Shown piece after piece: positions 1-7,952 of a stretch of DNA of 64,000 nt (within the stretch, counting starts at the first letter, position 1; every line of letters starts with the position of its first letter). The translations under genes and the position numbers were made by a program. Origin of the DNA: Pseudomonas fluorescens (GTDB taxonomy: Bacteria > Pseudomonadota > Gammaproteobacteria > Pseudomonadales > Pseudomonadaceae); the NCBI RefSeq assembly GCF_001708445.1, contig NZ_CP015637.1, positions 6,325,001 through 6,389,000 on the forward strand. Direction: 5' to 3'. The notes under the pieces were generated by a model. That model was given only the letters and a program-made list of their open reading frames with translations. It was not told the DNA's origin and made no database searches.

Positions 1-850
1 AGGCTACAGCGGACCGGGTCCTGTACGCTACAGGGCTCAGTCCGCCAAGCTTCACTTTGATTCGCTTATGGTTGTAGTAATGGATGTACTCATCCAGCCC
101 CGCTTGCAACTGCTCCACGCTTTCAAAGCTTTCCCGATAGTAGAACTCTGACTTCAGCGTGCCGAAGAAACTCTCCATTGTGGCGTTGTCATGGCAGTTT
201 CCTTTGCGTGACATGCTTTGCTCCAGCCCTGCTTTTTCTAGCCTCTCCCGGTACTTTGGATATCGATAGTGCCAGCCTTGATCTGAATGCAGCATTGGCT
301 TGCCGCCCTCAGGTAAGCCTTCAATAGCTTTTTCCAGCATCTCGCCCACCAAGGCATATTGGGGACGTATTGCCGTCTGATAGGCCACGATTTCTCCGTT
401 GTACAAGTCCAAAACTGGGGACAAGTACAGCTTTTTGCCGGCCACTTTGAACTCGGTGACATCCGTCACCCATTTCTGATTCGGTTGCTCAGCCTCGAAC
501 TGACGAGCCAAGGTGTTGGGCGACACTTCGCCCATCGGCCCTTTATACGACCTGTATTTCTTAGGCCGCACCGTGCATTTCAGACCCAGCTCCCCCATCA
601 GTCGTCGTACCGTTTTACCGTTGATCAGCGATCTTTCTTTACGTAGTTCTAGCGTCATCCGACGGTAACCAAAGCGGCCCTTATGCTCGTTTTGGATGGT
701 CTGGATAGAAGCTTTGATCGAGGAAAGTCGGTCCGCAACGCCCATCGCCTTGAGTTGGTAGTAGTACGTACTTCGCGCAAGGCTCACTAGCTTGAGCAAG
801 TCACGCAAGGGAAAGTGTTGCTTAAGCTCACTGACTAATCGGGCTTTTTC
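1..850 (-). CDS. IS3-family transposase OrfB (DDE integrase), 3' end off the window
   Basis: Reading the minus strand in the frame -1 to orfA gives a continuous rve-type integrase of about 280 residues. It opens with EEKARLVSELKQ and the HTH_21-like region, then shows the catalytic triad: D in WVTDVTEF, D in LHSDQG, and E in MESFFGTLKSE. It ends HHYNHKRIKVKL-like at the window edge, close to the normal C-terminus. There is no good ATG near the overlap, so it is probably made as an OrfAB fusion by -1 slippage on the GAAAAAG run at about 844-850. The frame is intact as far as it can be read, so the element may be active. Confidence 0.88.
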
Positions 851-1374
851 TTCTGTTCTTTCTCCCGCCTCATCACCGCCTCGCCTAACTCCCCAAGCTT
901 TTTTAGATAAGCGTTCTCCATCCGTAGGTATTGGAGCTCATCAAGTAACGTCTTGTGCTCAGGCTCAGGGCTGGTGAGTGGGGCAGCGGTTTTGCGTGGT
1001 TTAGCAGGTGGTTTAGGCATAGCGGTGCTCAGTCCTCTTTTCCCTGACTCCAGGGCTTCAATACCGCCACTGTAATACTGCTGTTGCCATCTGCCCACCT
1101 GAGTGGAATCCCCCAAGTTGAAAAGCGCCGCTGCGCGGCGCAAGGAAAGGGAGTCATCCCACATGCACCGTAGAACAGAGAACTTGAACAAGGCACTGTA
1201 ACGCTGGCCGGTACTGCTCAAGCTGGCCTCACCGTGTAATCGATAAGCCTCGACCCAACGACGAAGCAAGGTGGGGTCCATTTGAAATTGAGCGGCGACC
1301 CGGCGAAACCCTCGGCCTCGCTCAAGGAAAGCGGTGATGGCAGATAGCTTGAACTGCGTGGTGTACTTGCTCAT
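835..1374 (-). CDS. IS3-family transposase OrfA (helix-turn-helix protein)
   Basis: This is a 179-residue protein if started at the ATG at 1374 (MSKYTTQFKL). The frame stays open further upstream, but that stretch crosses the IS terminus, so the internal start is preferred. It holds two helix-turn-helix segments of the IS150 InsJ type (FRRVAAQFQMDPTLLRRWV and LRRAAALFNLGDSTQVGRW). A C-terminal leucine-rich segment (LLDELQYLRMENAYLKKL) probably mediates dimer formation. The stop TAG at 835-837 lies inside the start of the OrfB frame, and the A-rich slippage site just before it is the usual IS3 arrangement for making the full transposase. Confidence 0.88.
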   Translation of the reverse strand: MSKYTTQFKLSAITAFLERGRGFRRVAAQFQMDPTLLRRWVEAYRLHGEASLSSTGQRYSALFKFSVLRCMWDDSLSLRRAAALFNLGDSTQVGRWQQQYYSGGIEALESGKRGLSTAMPKPPAKPRKTAAPLTSPEPEHKTLLDELQYLRMENAYLKKLGELGEAVMRREKEQKKKPD

Positions 1375-1439
1375 GAAAACGCCCCAGAAATTGGATGGGT
1401 GTCCAACTTCTGGGGCGCACTTCAGTTCGCAGATCAAAA

Positions 1440-1467
1440 TGTGGGAGGGGACTTGCCCCCGATAGCG
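1440..1467. repeat. REP element next to the IS terminus
   Basis: The sequence TGTGGGAGGGGACTTGCCCC followed by CGATAGCG matches the short REP type seen elsewhere in this window (31492, 36764, 57640, 61228). It lies between the IS end at 1424 and the HDOD gene stop at 1486. The right half (TCCCACA) seen in the symmetric copies is missing, so this is a single or decayed unit. Confidence 0.7.
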
Positions 1468-1485
1468 ATCTGACAAGCTACCGAT

Positions 1486-2886
1486 TCAGCCCTGGCTGAA
1501 CTGGGACGCCAATTCGCGCAACAGCACTTCGGCATCCAGCACTTTGCCCACCACTTCCTCGGCCTTGTCACGGCTCAAGCCCAGGCGCTCGAGCAGCACA
1601 TCCGGGATCGTTTCATCCGGGCCGGAACCAATGCCACGGCTGCGCAACAGGCGCACGGCCAGGCATACCAGGTTCGGGTACTCGGCATACTGGCCGTCGT
1701 AGGTCGGGTCGTGCTGGAAGCGCAGGGCGGTGGACAGTTCGTCCGGCATGTCCCAGTAGCGCATCAGCCAGGCGCCGATCTGCTCGCGGCTGATGCCCAG
1801 CAGATGCTGCTCGACATAGCTGTGGCACAGGTGCGGGTTGACCTCCAGGTGCCGGCAGATCAGCGAGAAATGCGGCGGGAACACATGGGCCAGCAGCAGG
1901 TAGCCGAAGTTGTGCAGCAAGCCGGCCAGGTAGGTCAGGCCGGCTTCGGGGCGCTGGGCGCGTGGCATGGCACGGGTCAGGCCTTCGATCACGGCGGCGG
2001 TGTAGATCGATTGGTGCCAGTACGGCGTAGCCTGGTGCGGGTGGTCCTTGGGCAGGCTCAGGGTTTTGCCCAGGGCCAGGCCAAGCGCCAGGTTGATCAC
2101 CAGGTCAAAGCCCAGCACCCGCACGATGGCGTCTTCCACCGAACGGATCTTGCCCGGCGAGGCGTAGTAGGGCGATGCGGCCCAACTGACCACCTGGGCG
2201 GCCAGGGCCGGGTCGGTTTCCACCACGCCGGTGATATCGTCGATGGTCGCATTGGGGTCGACGCGCAGCTTGATGATCTTCTGCGCGGTGTCAGCCAGCG
2301 GCGGAATCTCGATGGTCGCTTCCAGGCGTTGCTGGATGCGGCGGGCCGTGAACGCCTGCATCGCTTGGGTGATTTCCTCGCGGTCATCATTGGGGCGGTC
2401 GAGGTTGGGGCGGATGTTGCTCAGCGGCTCACCGAACTGGCCGGCGCTGGCCTTGGTGAGCATGGTCTTGAAGGCTTCGCTGGAGATTTCCAGCAATACC
2501 CCGGCTTCGCCTGAATGCACCAGCAGGCTGGGTTCGTTGAGCAGGCTGCCTTCGTACAGGCACGGTGAACTGGTCAGTGGTGGCAGGCCCGGCAACAGGC
2601 TCAGGTCGTGCTTGCCCAGCATGCGTTTGACGCGATCCGGTGATACCGCCGTGAGGCGACGCCCGGTGAGTTCGGTGAGGCGGTTGAGGTCGAGCAACTG
2701 GCTCTGTGGGAACAGCACCATCAGTGCGCCCACGGCATCTTCCAGCAACACCGCCTGGACCTTTTGCGCAGGATTCAGGCCCGGTTGTTCGGCGACTTCC
2801 GTGTAGCTGATGGCGAGTTTTGCAAGCAACGCCCGAATAACCGGCGGGGCGGTCAGTGGGGTTGTGGCGAGGGCAACTTCTGACAT
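1486..2886 (-). CDS. YbaK-like / HDOD domain fusion protein
   Basis: This is a 466-residue protein when started at the ATG at 2886 (MSEVALATT). An upstream in-frame start at 2967 would overlap recG and is less likely. Residues of about 15-150 resemble the YbaK/prolyl-tRNA deacylase fold (AVLLEDAVGALMVLFPQSQL, LTELTGRRLTAV). Residues from about 195 form an HDOD domain (IPPLADTAQKIIKLRVDPNA, DDITGVVETDPALAAQVVSW, LLHNFGYLLLAHVFPPHF). The canonical HD dyad is replaced by HN, as expected of HDOD rather than HD-GYP proteins. HDOD proteins in gammaproteobacteria act in signalling and output control. The function of this fusion is not known to me. It lies downstream of recG on the same strand, separated by 77 bp. 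Confidence 0.85.
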   Translation of the reverse strand: MSEVALATTPLTAPPVIRALLAKLAISYTEVAEQPGLNPAQKVQAVLLEDAVGALMVLFPQSQLLDLNRLTELTGRRLTAVSPDRVKRMLGKHDLSLLPGLPPLTSSPCLYEGSLLNEPSLLVHSGEAGVLLEISSEAFKTMLTKASAGQFGEPLSNIRPNLDRPNDDREEITQAMQAFTARRIQQRLEATIEIPPLADTAQKIIKLRVDPNATIDDITGVVETDPALAAQVVSWAASPYYASPGKIRSVEDAIVRVLGFDLVINLALGLALGKTLSLPKDHPHQATPYWHQSIYTAAVIEGLTRAMPRAQRPEAGLTYLAGLLHNFGYLLLAHVFPPHFSLICRHLEVNPHLCHSYVEQHLLGISREQIGAWLMRYWDMPDELSTALRFQHDPTYDGQYAEYPNLVCLAVRLLRSRGIGSGPDETIPDVLLERLGLSRDKAEEVVGKVLDAEVLLRELASQFSQG

Positions 2887-2963
2887 GGCCTGATCCAATT
2901 TCTTACAGTCAACGAAGTATAACCAGCTTGATACAACTGTAGGTCGGATAAGTGAGTCAGGCG

Positions 2964-5039
2964 TCACACTTGGCCGTATTGCTGCCCATGGCGAAGCCAG
3001 CGATCCAGCAGCGGGCTGACGTGATGCGGCCAGCGCTCCAGCAGCGCTTGCGCCGCATCGCGCACAGCGGGCAGCAGGTCGGCGTCGCGCATCAGGTCGG
3101 CGACCTTGAATTGCAGCAGGCCGGTCTGGCGGGTACCGAGCATCTCGCCGGGGCCGCGCAGTTCGAGGTCTTTCTCGGCAATGACAAAACCGTCGTTGGT
3201 TTCACGCATGATGCCCAGGCGCTGACGACCGATCTGCGACAGTGGAGGGTGGTAGAGCAGCACACAGTGGCTGGCGGCGCTGCCCCGGCCGACGCGGCCG
3301 CGCAACTGGTGCAGTTGCGCCAGGCCCAGGCGCTCGGGGTTTTCGATGATCATCAGGCTGGCGTTGGGCACGTCCACACCGACTTCGATGACCGTGGTGG
3401 CCACCAGCAGTTGCAGGTTGCCGGCCTTGAATTCGGCCATCACCGCAGCTTTCTCTGCCGGCTTCATGCGGCCGTGGATCAGCCCGACCTTGAGCTCGCC
3501 GAGGGCGCTGGTGAGGTCTTCATACGTGGTCTCGGCGGCCTGGCAGGTCAGCTCTTCGGATTCTTCAATCAACGTGCACACCCAGTACGCCTGGCGCCCT
3601 TCGGCACAGGCGCCACGCACGCGCTCGATCACTTCCACGCGGCGGGTGTCGGTGACCAGCACGGTGTTGACCGGGGTTCGGCCGGGAGGCAGTTCGTCAA
3701 GGATCGAGGTGTCGAGGTCGGCGTAGGCACTCATGGCCAGGGTGCGCGGGATCGGCGTGGCGGTCATGATCAGTTGGTGCGGGCTCATGCGGCCGCCCAC
3801 GCCTTTCTGACGCAGGGCCAGGCGTTGTTGCACGCCGAAACGGTGTTGTTCGTCGATGATCACCAGGGCCAGGTTCTTGAACGTCACTTCGTCCTGGAAC
3901 AGCGCGTGGGTACCCACCACCATCGGTGCGCCGGCGGCGATCTGTTCGAGGGCGGCTGCGCGGTTCTTGCCCTTGAGCTTGCCCGCCAGCCATGCCACTT
4001 CCAGGCCCAGGGGTTCGAGCCAGCGCTTGAAGGTGATGAAGTGCTGCTCGGCGAGGATCTCGGTGGGCGCCATCAGCGCGACTTGGTACCCGGCTTCCAG
4101 GGCCTGCAAGGCGGCGAGGGCGGCAACCACGGTCTTGCCTGCGCCCACGTCGCCCTGGATCAGCCGCAGCATGGGCTCCTTCTGGCTCAAGTCGTAGGCG
4201 ATTTCATTGCCCACGCGCTGCTGGGCGCCGGTCGGCGCAAAGCCGAGGTTGGCCAGGTACTGCGCAGGCAGGCGCGTGGCCTTGGGCATCGCTGGTGCGC
4301 GCAGGGAGCGCATGCTTTCGCGTAGGCGCTGTTGGGACAGTTGGTGGGTCAGCAGCTCTTCGAACGCCAGGCGATGCTGGGCCCAGTGATGACCCAGGGC
4401 CAATTCGTCGACATCGGCGTCGGCCGGTGGGTGGTGCAGGTAGCGAATCGCATCAGCCAGCGGCGCCAGCTGGTAGTCGCGCGCCAGCTCCTGGGGCAGC
4501 CAGTCGGGCAGGCTGGTGGGGCCGAGCATCGTCAGGGTCTGCATGCACAGTTGGCGCAGGCGCTGTTGGGTCAGGCCTTCGGTCAACGGGTAGATCGGTG
4601 TGAGCGTGGTGTCGACCGGCGGTGGCTCGTCGCCGGTAATGGCGCGGTATTCCGGATGATAGATTTCCAGGCCAGAAGCGCCGGGCCGCGCCTCGCCGTA
4701 GCAGCGCACGCGGGTGCCGCGCTTGAGGCCTTCCTTCTGCGCGTTGCTGAAATGGTAGAAGCGCAGGCTCAGGCCACCGGTGCCGTCCTGCAGGCGCACC
4801 ACCAGGCTGCGGCGCTTGCCCATGACCACGTCGGCGCCGCTGACGGTGCCTTCGACCACTGCGTCCTGTCCAGGCCGCAAGTGGCCGATGGGCACTACGC
4901 GGGTGCGATCCTGATAGCGCAGGGGCAGGTGGAACAGCACGTCCTGGAGGTTCTCCAGGCCGACCTTGGCCAGCTTCTCGGCCATGGCTTCACCGACACC
5001 CTTGAGTGCCGTCACTGGCACCTGCGACAGCTCTGTCAT
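2964..5039 (-). CDS. recG: ATP-dependent DNA helicase RecG
   Basis: RecG is a monomeric branch-migration helicase that remodels stalled replication forks and Holliday junctions. The protein has 691 residues from the ATG at 5039 (MTELSQVPVTALKGVG); the longer frame from 5081 runs into oxyR and is rejected. An N-terminal wedge/OB domain (RTRVVPIGHLRPGQDAVVEG) precedes the SF2 core with Walker A GDVGAGKT, DEQHRFG, TATPIPRTLA and the motif QLRGRVGRG. The TRG-like C-terminus (GTRQTGLLQFKVADL) is present. Its start is 8 bp from the oxyR stop, so oxyR-recG form one transcription unit, as in other pseudomonads. Confidence 0.98.
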   Translation of the reverse strand: MTELSQVPVTALKGVGEAMAEKLAKVGLENLQDVLFHLPLRYQDRTRVVPIGHLRPGQDAVVEGTVSGADVVMGKRRSLVVRLQDGTGGLSLRFYHFSNAQKEGLKRGTRVRCYGEARPGASGLEIYHPEYRAITGDEPPPVDTTLTPIYPLTEGLTQQRLRQLCMQTLTMLGPTSLPDWLPQELARDYQLAPLADAIRYLHHPPADADVDELALGHHWAQHRLAFEELLTHQLSQQRLRESMRSLRAPAMPKATRLPAQYLANLGFAPTGAQQRVGNEIAYDLSQKEPMLRLIQGDVGAGKTVVAALAALQALEAGYQVALMAPTEILAEQHFITFKRWLEPLGLEVAWLAGKLKGKNRAAALEQIAAGAPMVVGTHALFQDEVTFKNLALVIIDEQHRFGVQQRLALRQKGVGGRMSPHQLIMTATPIPRTLAMSAYADLDTSILDELPPGRTPVNTVLVTDTRRVEVIERVRGACAEGRQAYWVCTLIEESEELTCQAAETTYEDLTSALGELKVGLIHGRMKPAEKAAVMAEFKAGNLQLLVATTVIEVGVDVPNASLMIIENPERLGLAQLHQLRGRVGRGSAASHCVLLYHPPLSQIGRQRLGIMRETNDGFVIAEKDLELRGPGEMLGTRQTGLLQFKVADLMRDADLLPAVRDAAQALLERWPHHVSPLLDRWLRHGQQYGQV

Positions 5040-5047
5040 ACCGTTGC

Positions 5048-5962
5048 TTAGCTCGCGGCAGGCGGCTTGGCCACCGAGCACAGGCGGATCGAGTCAGCGA
5101 GGATCTCGATGGCTTTGGGCCGCGGGAAACTGGCGCGCCAGGCGATTGCCACGGTGCGGAACGGCACCGGTGGCGTGAGTGGGCGCACTTCGATCACGCC
5201 GGGGGCGTAGTGATGGCTGTCCACCGCCGACAGCGGCAGGATCGAGATGCCGAGGCCGGAAGCGACCATGTGGCGAATGGTTTCCAGGGAGCTGGATTCC
5301 ACCGTGGTGTGCTTGGCGCCGTCGTTGCCCTTGGTCGGGCAGGCTTCCAGCACTTGGTCGCGGAAGCAGTGGCCCTCACCGAGCAGCAGCAGGCTCTTGT
5401 CGTTGAGCAGGGCCGCGTCGATGGTGTCTTTTTGCGTCCACGGGTGCGAGGCCGGCATCAATACGTAGAACGGCTCGTCGTAGAGCGGCAGGGTGAGCAC
5501 GTCCGCCTCGTTGAACGGCAGGGCAATGATGATCGCGTCCAGCTCGCCGTTGCGCAGTTTGTCGCGTAGCACGTGGGTGAAGTTTTCTTCGATATACAGC
5601 GGCATCTGCGGCGCGACGCGGTGCAGTTGCGGAATCAAGTGCGGGAACAGGTAGGGGCCGACGGTGTAGATGGCGCCGACTTTCAGCGGTGCGGTCAGCT
5701 GGTTCTTGCCGGCCTGGGCCAGTTCGCGAATGCTTTGCGCTTGTTCCAGGACCTTCTGGGCCTGGGCAACAATGCCTTCACCCACCGGGGTCAGGCGCAC
5801 GGCGCTTTTGCTGCGCTCGAAAATCAGCACACCGAGTTCGTCTTCAAGCTTCTTCACGCCCACCGATAGCGTCGGCTGGCTGACGTGGCAACGCTCGGCC
5901 GCGTGGCCGAAGTGTTGTTCTTGGGCGAGGGTCACGATGTAGCGTAATTCTGTAAGAGTCAT
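5048..5962 (-). CDS. oxyR: Hydrogen-peroxide sensing regulator OxyR (LysR family)
   Basis: OxyR activates catalase, alkyl hydroperoxide reductase and related genes when peroxide forms an intramolecular disulfide. The 304-residue protein has the N-terminal LysR winged helix (HFGHAAERCHVSQPTLSVGV). The effector domain holds both redox cysteines in the diagnostic segment GHCFRDQVLEAC at about residues 199-208, which separates it from generic LysR proteins. It lies directly upstream of recG. The upstream gap of about 110 bp contains a 9-bp-stem hairpin (6042-6064) that separates it from the iron-uptake operon. Confidence 0.97.
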   Translation of the reverse strand: MTLTELRYIVTLAQEQHFGHAAERCHVSQPTLSVGVKKLEDELGVLIFERSKSAVRLTPVGEGIVAQAQKVLEQAQSIRELAQAGKNQLTAPLKVGAIYTVGPYLFPHLIPQLHRVAPQMPLYIEENFTHVLRDKLRNGELDAIIIALPFNEADVLTLPLYDEPFYVLMPASHPWTQKDTIDAALLNDKSLLLLGEGHCFRDQVLEACPTKGNDGAKHTTVESSSLETIRHMVASGLGISILPLSAVDSHHYAPGVIEVRPLTPPVPFRTVAIAWRASFPRPKAIEILADSIRLCSVAKPPAAS

Positions 5963-6041
5963 AGCGGGCGTCCATGAGGTTGCAAGCCAAGCATACCGGC
6001 TGCAATCGATAGACGCACGTTATCAGAGAGGATGGGGTTTA

Positions 6042-6064
6042 CGACACCTGGTAATCAGGTGTCG
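6042..6064. terminator. Hairpin between the P19 gene and oxyR
   Basis: A perfect 9-bp stem (CGACACCTG / CAGGTGTCG) with a 5-base loop starts 12 bases after the P19-like gene ends. There is no clear U-run on the leftward transcript, so it may be a weak terminator or an RNA-stabilising structure. Confidence 0.4.
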
Positions 6065-6075
6065 CGTTCATGCTT

Positions 6076-6606
6076 TCAGCTTTGCGGGTATTTGAAGGTG
6101 AAGGTTTTGGTGAACGGCCCCCACCATTCCGGTACGCCGGTTTCCTTGTCCACGTGGTGGAAGAAACCTTTGATCTGCGGGCTTTCGTAGCGCAGTACCA
6201 CAGTGTAGGTGCCGGGGCCGTCCATTTTCACGTTGTTGGCGTAGTGGGCGCCGTCTTTGGCCACCATCGGCAGCAGCGTGCCGATTTCCTTGTAGTCGGG
6301 CGAACCCTGCTTGACCAGCGAGTAGGTGATGGTCAGGTAGGGCACCCACTCGCCATTGGACAGGCCGTATTTGTTGTCGGCGGTGGCATGCACATCCGTT
6401 TCAAGGTGCACCGAATCCTTGCTCATCACCATGCCCGGTGGCATGGGGGCCATTTCGATGCCCACCAGGTAGGAGGAGGCGATTTCCATGTCGTTGACCT
6501 GGACGGGCCCGCCAATCGGGTACTCGCGGGCTTGGGTCAGGGTTGAGGCGGCCAGGGCGCTGACAAGTACCAGTGCGGTGGCCAAGGGGTTGCGCAGGTG
6601 TTTCAT
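6076..6606 (-). CDS. P19/Tp34-family periplasmic iron-transport protein (FtrA-like)
   Basis: This is a 176-residue protein with a signal peptide (ALVLVSALAASTLTQA, cleavage near residue 26). It belongs to the P19/Tp34 family of periplasmic iron/copper-binding proteins that feed FTR1-type permeases. It has the Met- and His-rich metal region (GIEMAPMPPGMVMSKDSVHL, DVHATADNKYG) and the closing GFFHHVDKETGVPEWW segment. It is the third gene of a leftward operon after the cupredoxin and FTR1 genes (20-bp gap). By analogy with FtrABC/P19 systems it should bind ferrous iron or copper in the periplasm. The metal specificity is inferred. Confidence 0.9.
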   Translation of the reverse strand: MKHLRNPLATALVLVSALAASTLTQAREYPIGGPVQVNDMEIASSYLVGIEMAPMPPGMVMSKDSVHLETDVHATADNKYGLSNGEWVPYLTITYSLVKQGSPDYKEIGTLLPMVAKDGAHYANNVKMDGPGTYTVVLRYESPQIKGFFHHVDKETGVPEWWGPFTKTFTFKYPQS

Positions 6607-6626
6607 GGCGTGGCTCCTTGAGGCAG

Positions 6627-7445
6627 TTAACGTGATTGCGTCGGGCGTGAATGCAGCAAGCGGTTACCCAGCACCAGGAGCGCAAGGGTGACGGACCAGG
6701 CGACCAGTTGGACGCCCAGCGGCCGGTCGGTGTAGCCCACCAGCGCGGTCAAGGCGCGGCCGGTGAGGCTGGCGTCGGAGACCAGCCAGGACGTGTCCCA
6801 GAGTTGGTAGCCCCAGGCGGGGATCAGGTCGATACCGGCGAGGATCGCGGCCGCCCGCCCCGCCATGCCGGCGGCGAGCAAGGCGATCATCCAACCGGTA
6901 ATCGAAAACAGACGCTTGAGGCTGATGGCGACCAGGCCGCGGTACATCAGCCAGGACAGCGCGGCGCCGGCGGCGATGCCGAGCACGCCACCGGCCAGCA
7001 TCGACAGTGGGTCTGCCTGGCTCGACGCGGCGATGCCATAGAGGAACAGCACGATTTCCGAGCCTTCGCGCAGCACCGCCACGGTGATCACCACGGCCAG
7101 CGCCCAGAGTGATTTTTCGCCGTTGAGTACCGCATTGCTGGCGCTGCGCAGTTGGGTGGCCAACTCGCGACCATGGCTGGCCATCCACAGGTTGTGCCAG
7201 CCCAGCATGACCACGGCGACCACCAGAATGGCTGCGTTGAAAATCTCCTGGCCAAAGCCCTGGAGTGCCTGGGTGATTGCGCCGGTAAAGAGTGCGAGGA
7301 TCCCCGCGCCCAGTACGCCGGCTGCGATCCCGCCGCCGATAAACAGCCCGCGCCGCGCCAGGCCCTGGGTGGCGGCCATCACGATCCCCACCACAATCCC
7401 GGCTTCCAGCACTTCTCGAAACACGATCAACAGACAGGCCAGCAT
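6627..7445 (-). CDS. FTR1-family iron permease
   Basis: This is a 272-residue inner-membrane protein with about seven hydrophobic segments. Both REXXE motifs that bind iron in the FTR1/EfeU family are present: REVLEAG near residue 10 and REGSE near residue 126. FTR1 permeases move iron delivered by a periplasmic partner. Here the partners would be the cupredoxin encoded 3 bp upstream and the P19-like protein encoded 20 bp downstream. No EfeB peroxidase and no FtrD-type polyferredoxin is encoded beside it. Confidence 0.93.
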   Translation of the reverse strand: MLACLLIVFREVLEAGIVVGIVMAATQGLARRGLFIGGGIAAGVLGAGILALFTGAITQALQGFGQEIFNAAILVVAVVMLGWHNLWMASHGRELATQLRSASNAVLNGEKSLWALAVVITVAVLREGSEIVLFLYGIAASSQADPLSMLAGGVLGIAAGAALSWLMYRGLVAISLKRLFSITGWMIALLAAGMAGRAAAILAGIDLIPAWGYQLWDTSWLVSDASLTGRALTALVGYTDRPLGVQLVAWSVTLALLVLGNRLLHSRPTQSR

Positions 7446-7448
7446 GGC

Positions 7449-7784
7449 TTACTCCTTGGCCTCGACGGCAGTGACCGTGCCTTTGGCCTGGTCGGGGTGG
7501 TAGTCATCGAAGAAGGTGTAAGTGCCGGGATGCAGCGGGCCGGCGAACACCGTCACGGTGTTGCCGGGGACGATGATTTTTTCGAATTTCATGTCATAGC
7601 TTTCGAACTCATCGACGCTTTCGTCGTGGCTGGTGAGTTGAATGCGAAAGCGCTCACCGGCCGGCACCTCGAAACTTGAGGGGCTGAAGGTGTGGTTTTG
7701 AATGACCAGGGTGACCAGTTGATCCGCCTGCGCAACGACGGGAAAAGCCAGCAGGAGGAGAGCCAGCCGGGCAAGAGTGGGCAT
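7449..7784 (-). CDS. Secreted cupredoxin-domain protein of the iron-uptake operon (FtrB-like)
   Basis: This is a 111-residue protein with a signal peptide ending near AQA-DQ and a single cupredoxin-like domain (HTFSPSSFEVPAGERFRIQL, PLHPGTYTFFDDYHPDQ). The mature chain contains no cysteine, so it cannot form a classical type-1 blue-copper site. This resembles the cupredoxin half of EfeO and the FtrB proteins. It is the first gene of the operon, with the FTR1 permease 3 bp downstream and a likely Fur box just upstream of the start. A role in handling iron before permeation is inferred from context. Confidence 0.85.
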   Translation of the reverse strand: MPTLARLALLLLAFPVVAQADQLVTLVIQNHTFSPSSFEVPAGERFRIQLTSHDESVDEFESYDMKFEKIIVPGNTVTVFAGPLHPGTYTFFDDYHPDQAKGTVTAVEAKE

Positions 7785-7795
7785 GCCGAATGTCC

Positions 7796-7814
7796 GCTAA
7801 TGAGAACGATTCGC
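7796..7814 (-). promoter_or_regulatory. Likely Fur box upstream of the cupredoxin-FTR1-P19 operon
   Basis: The 19-mer GCTAATGAGAACGATTCGC agrees at 13 of 19 positions with the Fur consensus GATAATGATAATCATTATC. It sits 12 bp upstream of the first start codon of an iron-uptake operon, where Fur-Fe would block initiation. Confidence 0.65.
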
Positions 7815-7920
7815 GGATAATTGGCTTTGTATTTAAATGTTACAAGTGAAGATGGAGATAGGTCGCAGGCTGTTCAACCCTGGTTCAGGTTGCGGCAATG
7901 CGCGGGGGAGGGAGCAGCAG

Positions 7921-7946
7921 CCGTGGGCACCCTAGAGTGCCCACGG
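7921..7946. terminator. Hairpin downstream of tonB
   Basis: A perfect 10-bp inverted repeat (CCGTGGGCAC / GTGCCCACGG, loop CCTAGA) lies just past the tonB stop codon. No U-run follows on the leftward transcript, so factor-independent termination is uncertain, but it separates tonB from the iron operon. Confidence 0.5.
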
Positions 7947-7952
7947 TGAGGA

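Larger units (their letters stand above)
1..1424 (-). mobile_element. IS3-family (IS150-like) insertion sequence, truncated by the window edge
   Basis: The element is read leftward and carries two overlapping frames, orfA and orfB, with a -1 overlap typical of the IS3 family. The visible terminus lies at about 1400-1424. On the minus strand it starts TGAAGTGCGCCCCAGAAGTT, resembling IS150/IS3 terminal repeats that begin with TG. The other terminus and any target duplication lie left of base 1. The terminus falls only 15 bp from a REP and 62 bp from the stop codon of the HDOD gene, so no gene is interrupted here. The family call is firm; the exact IS name cannot be given without a database comparison. 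Confidence 0.9.
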
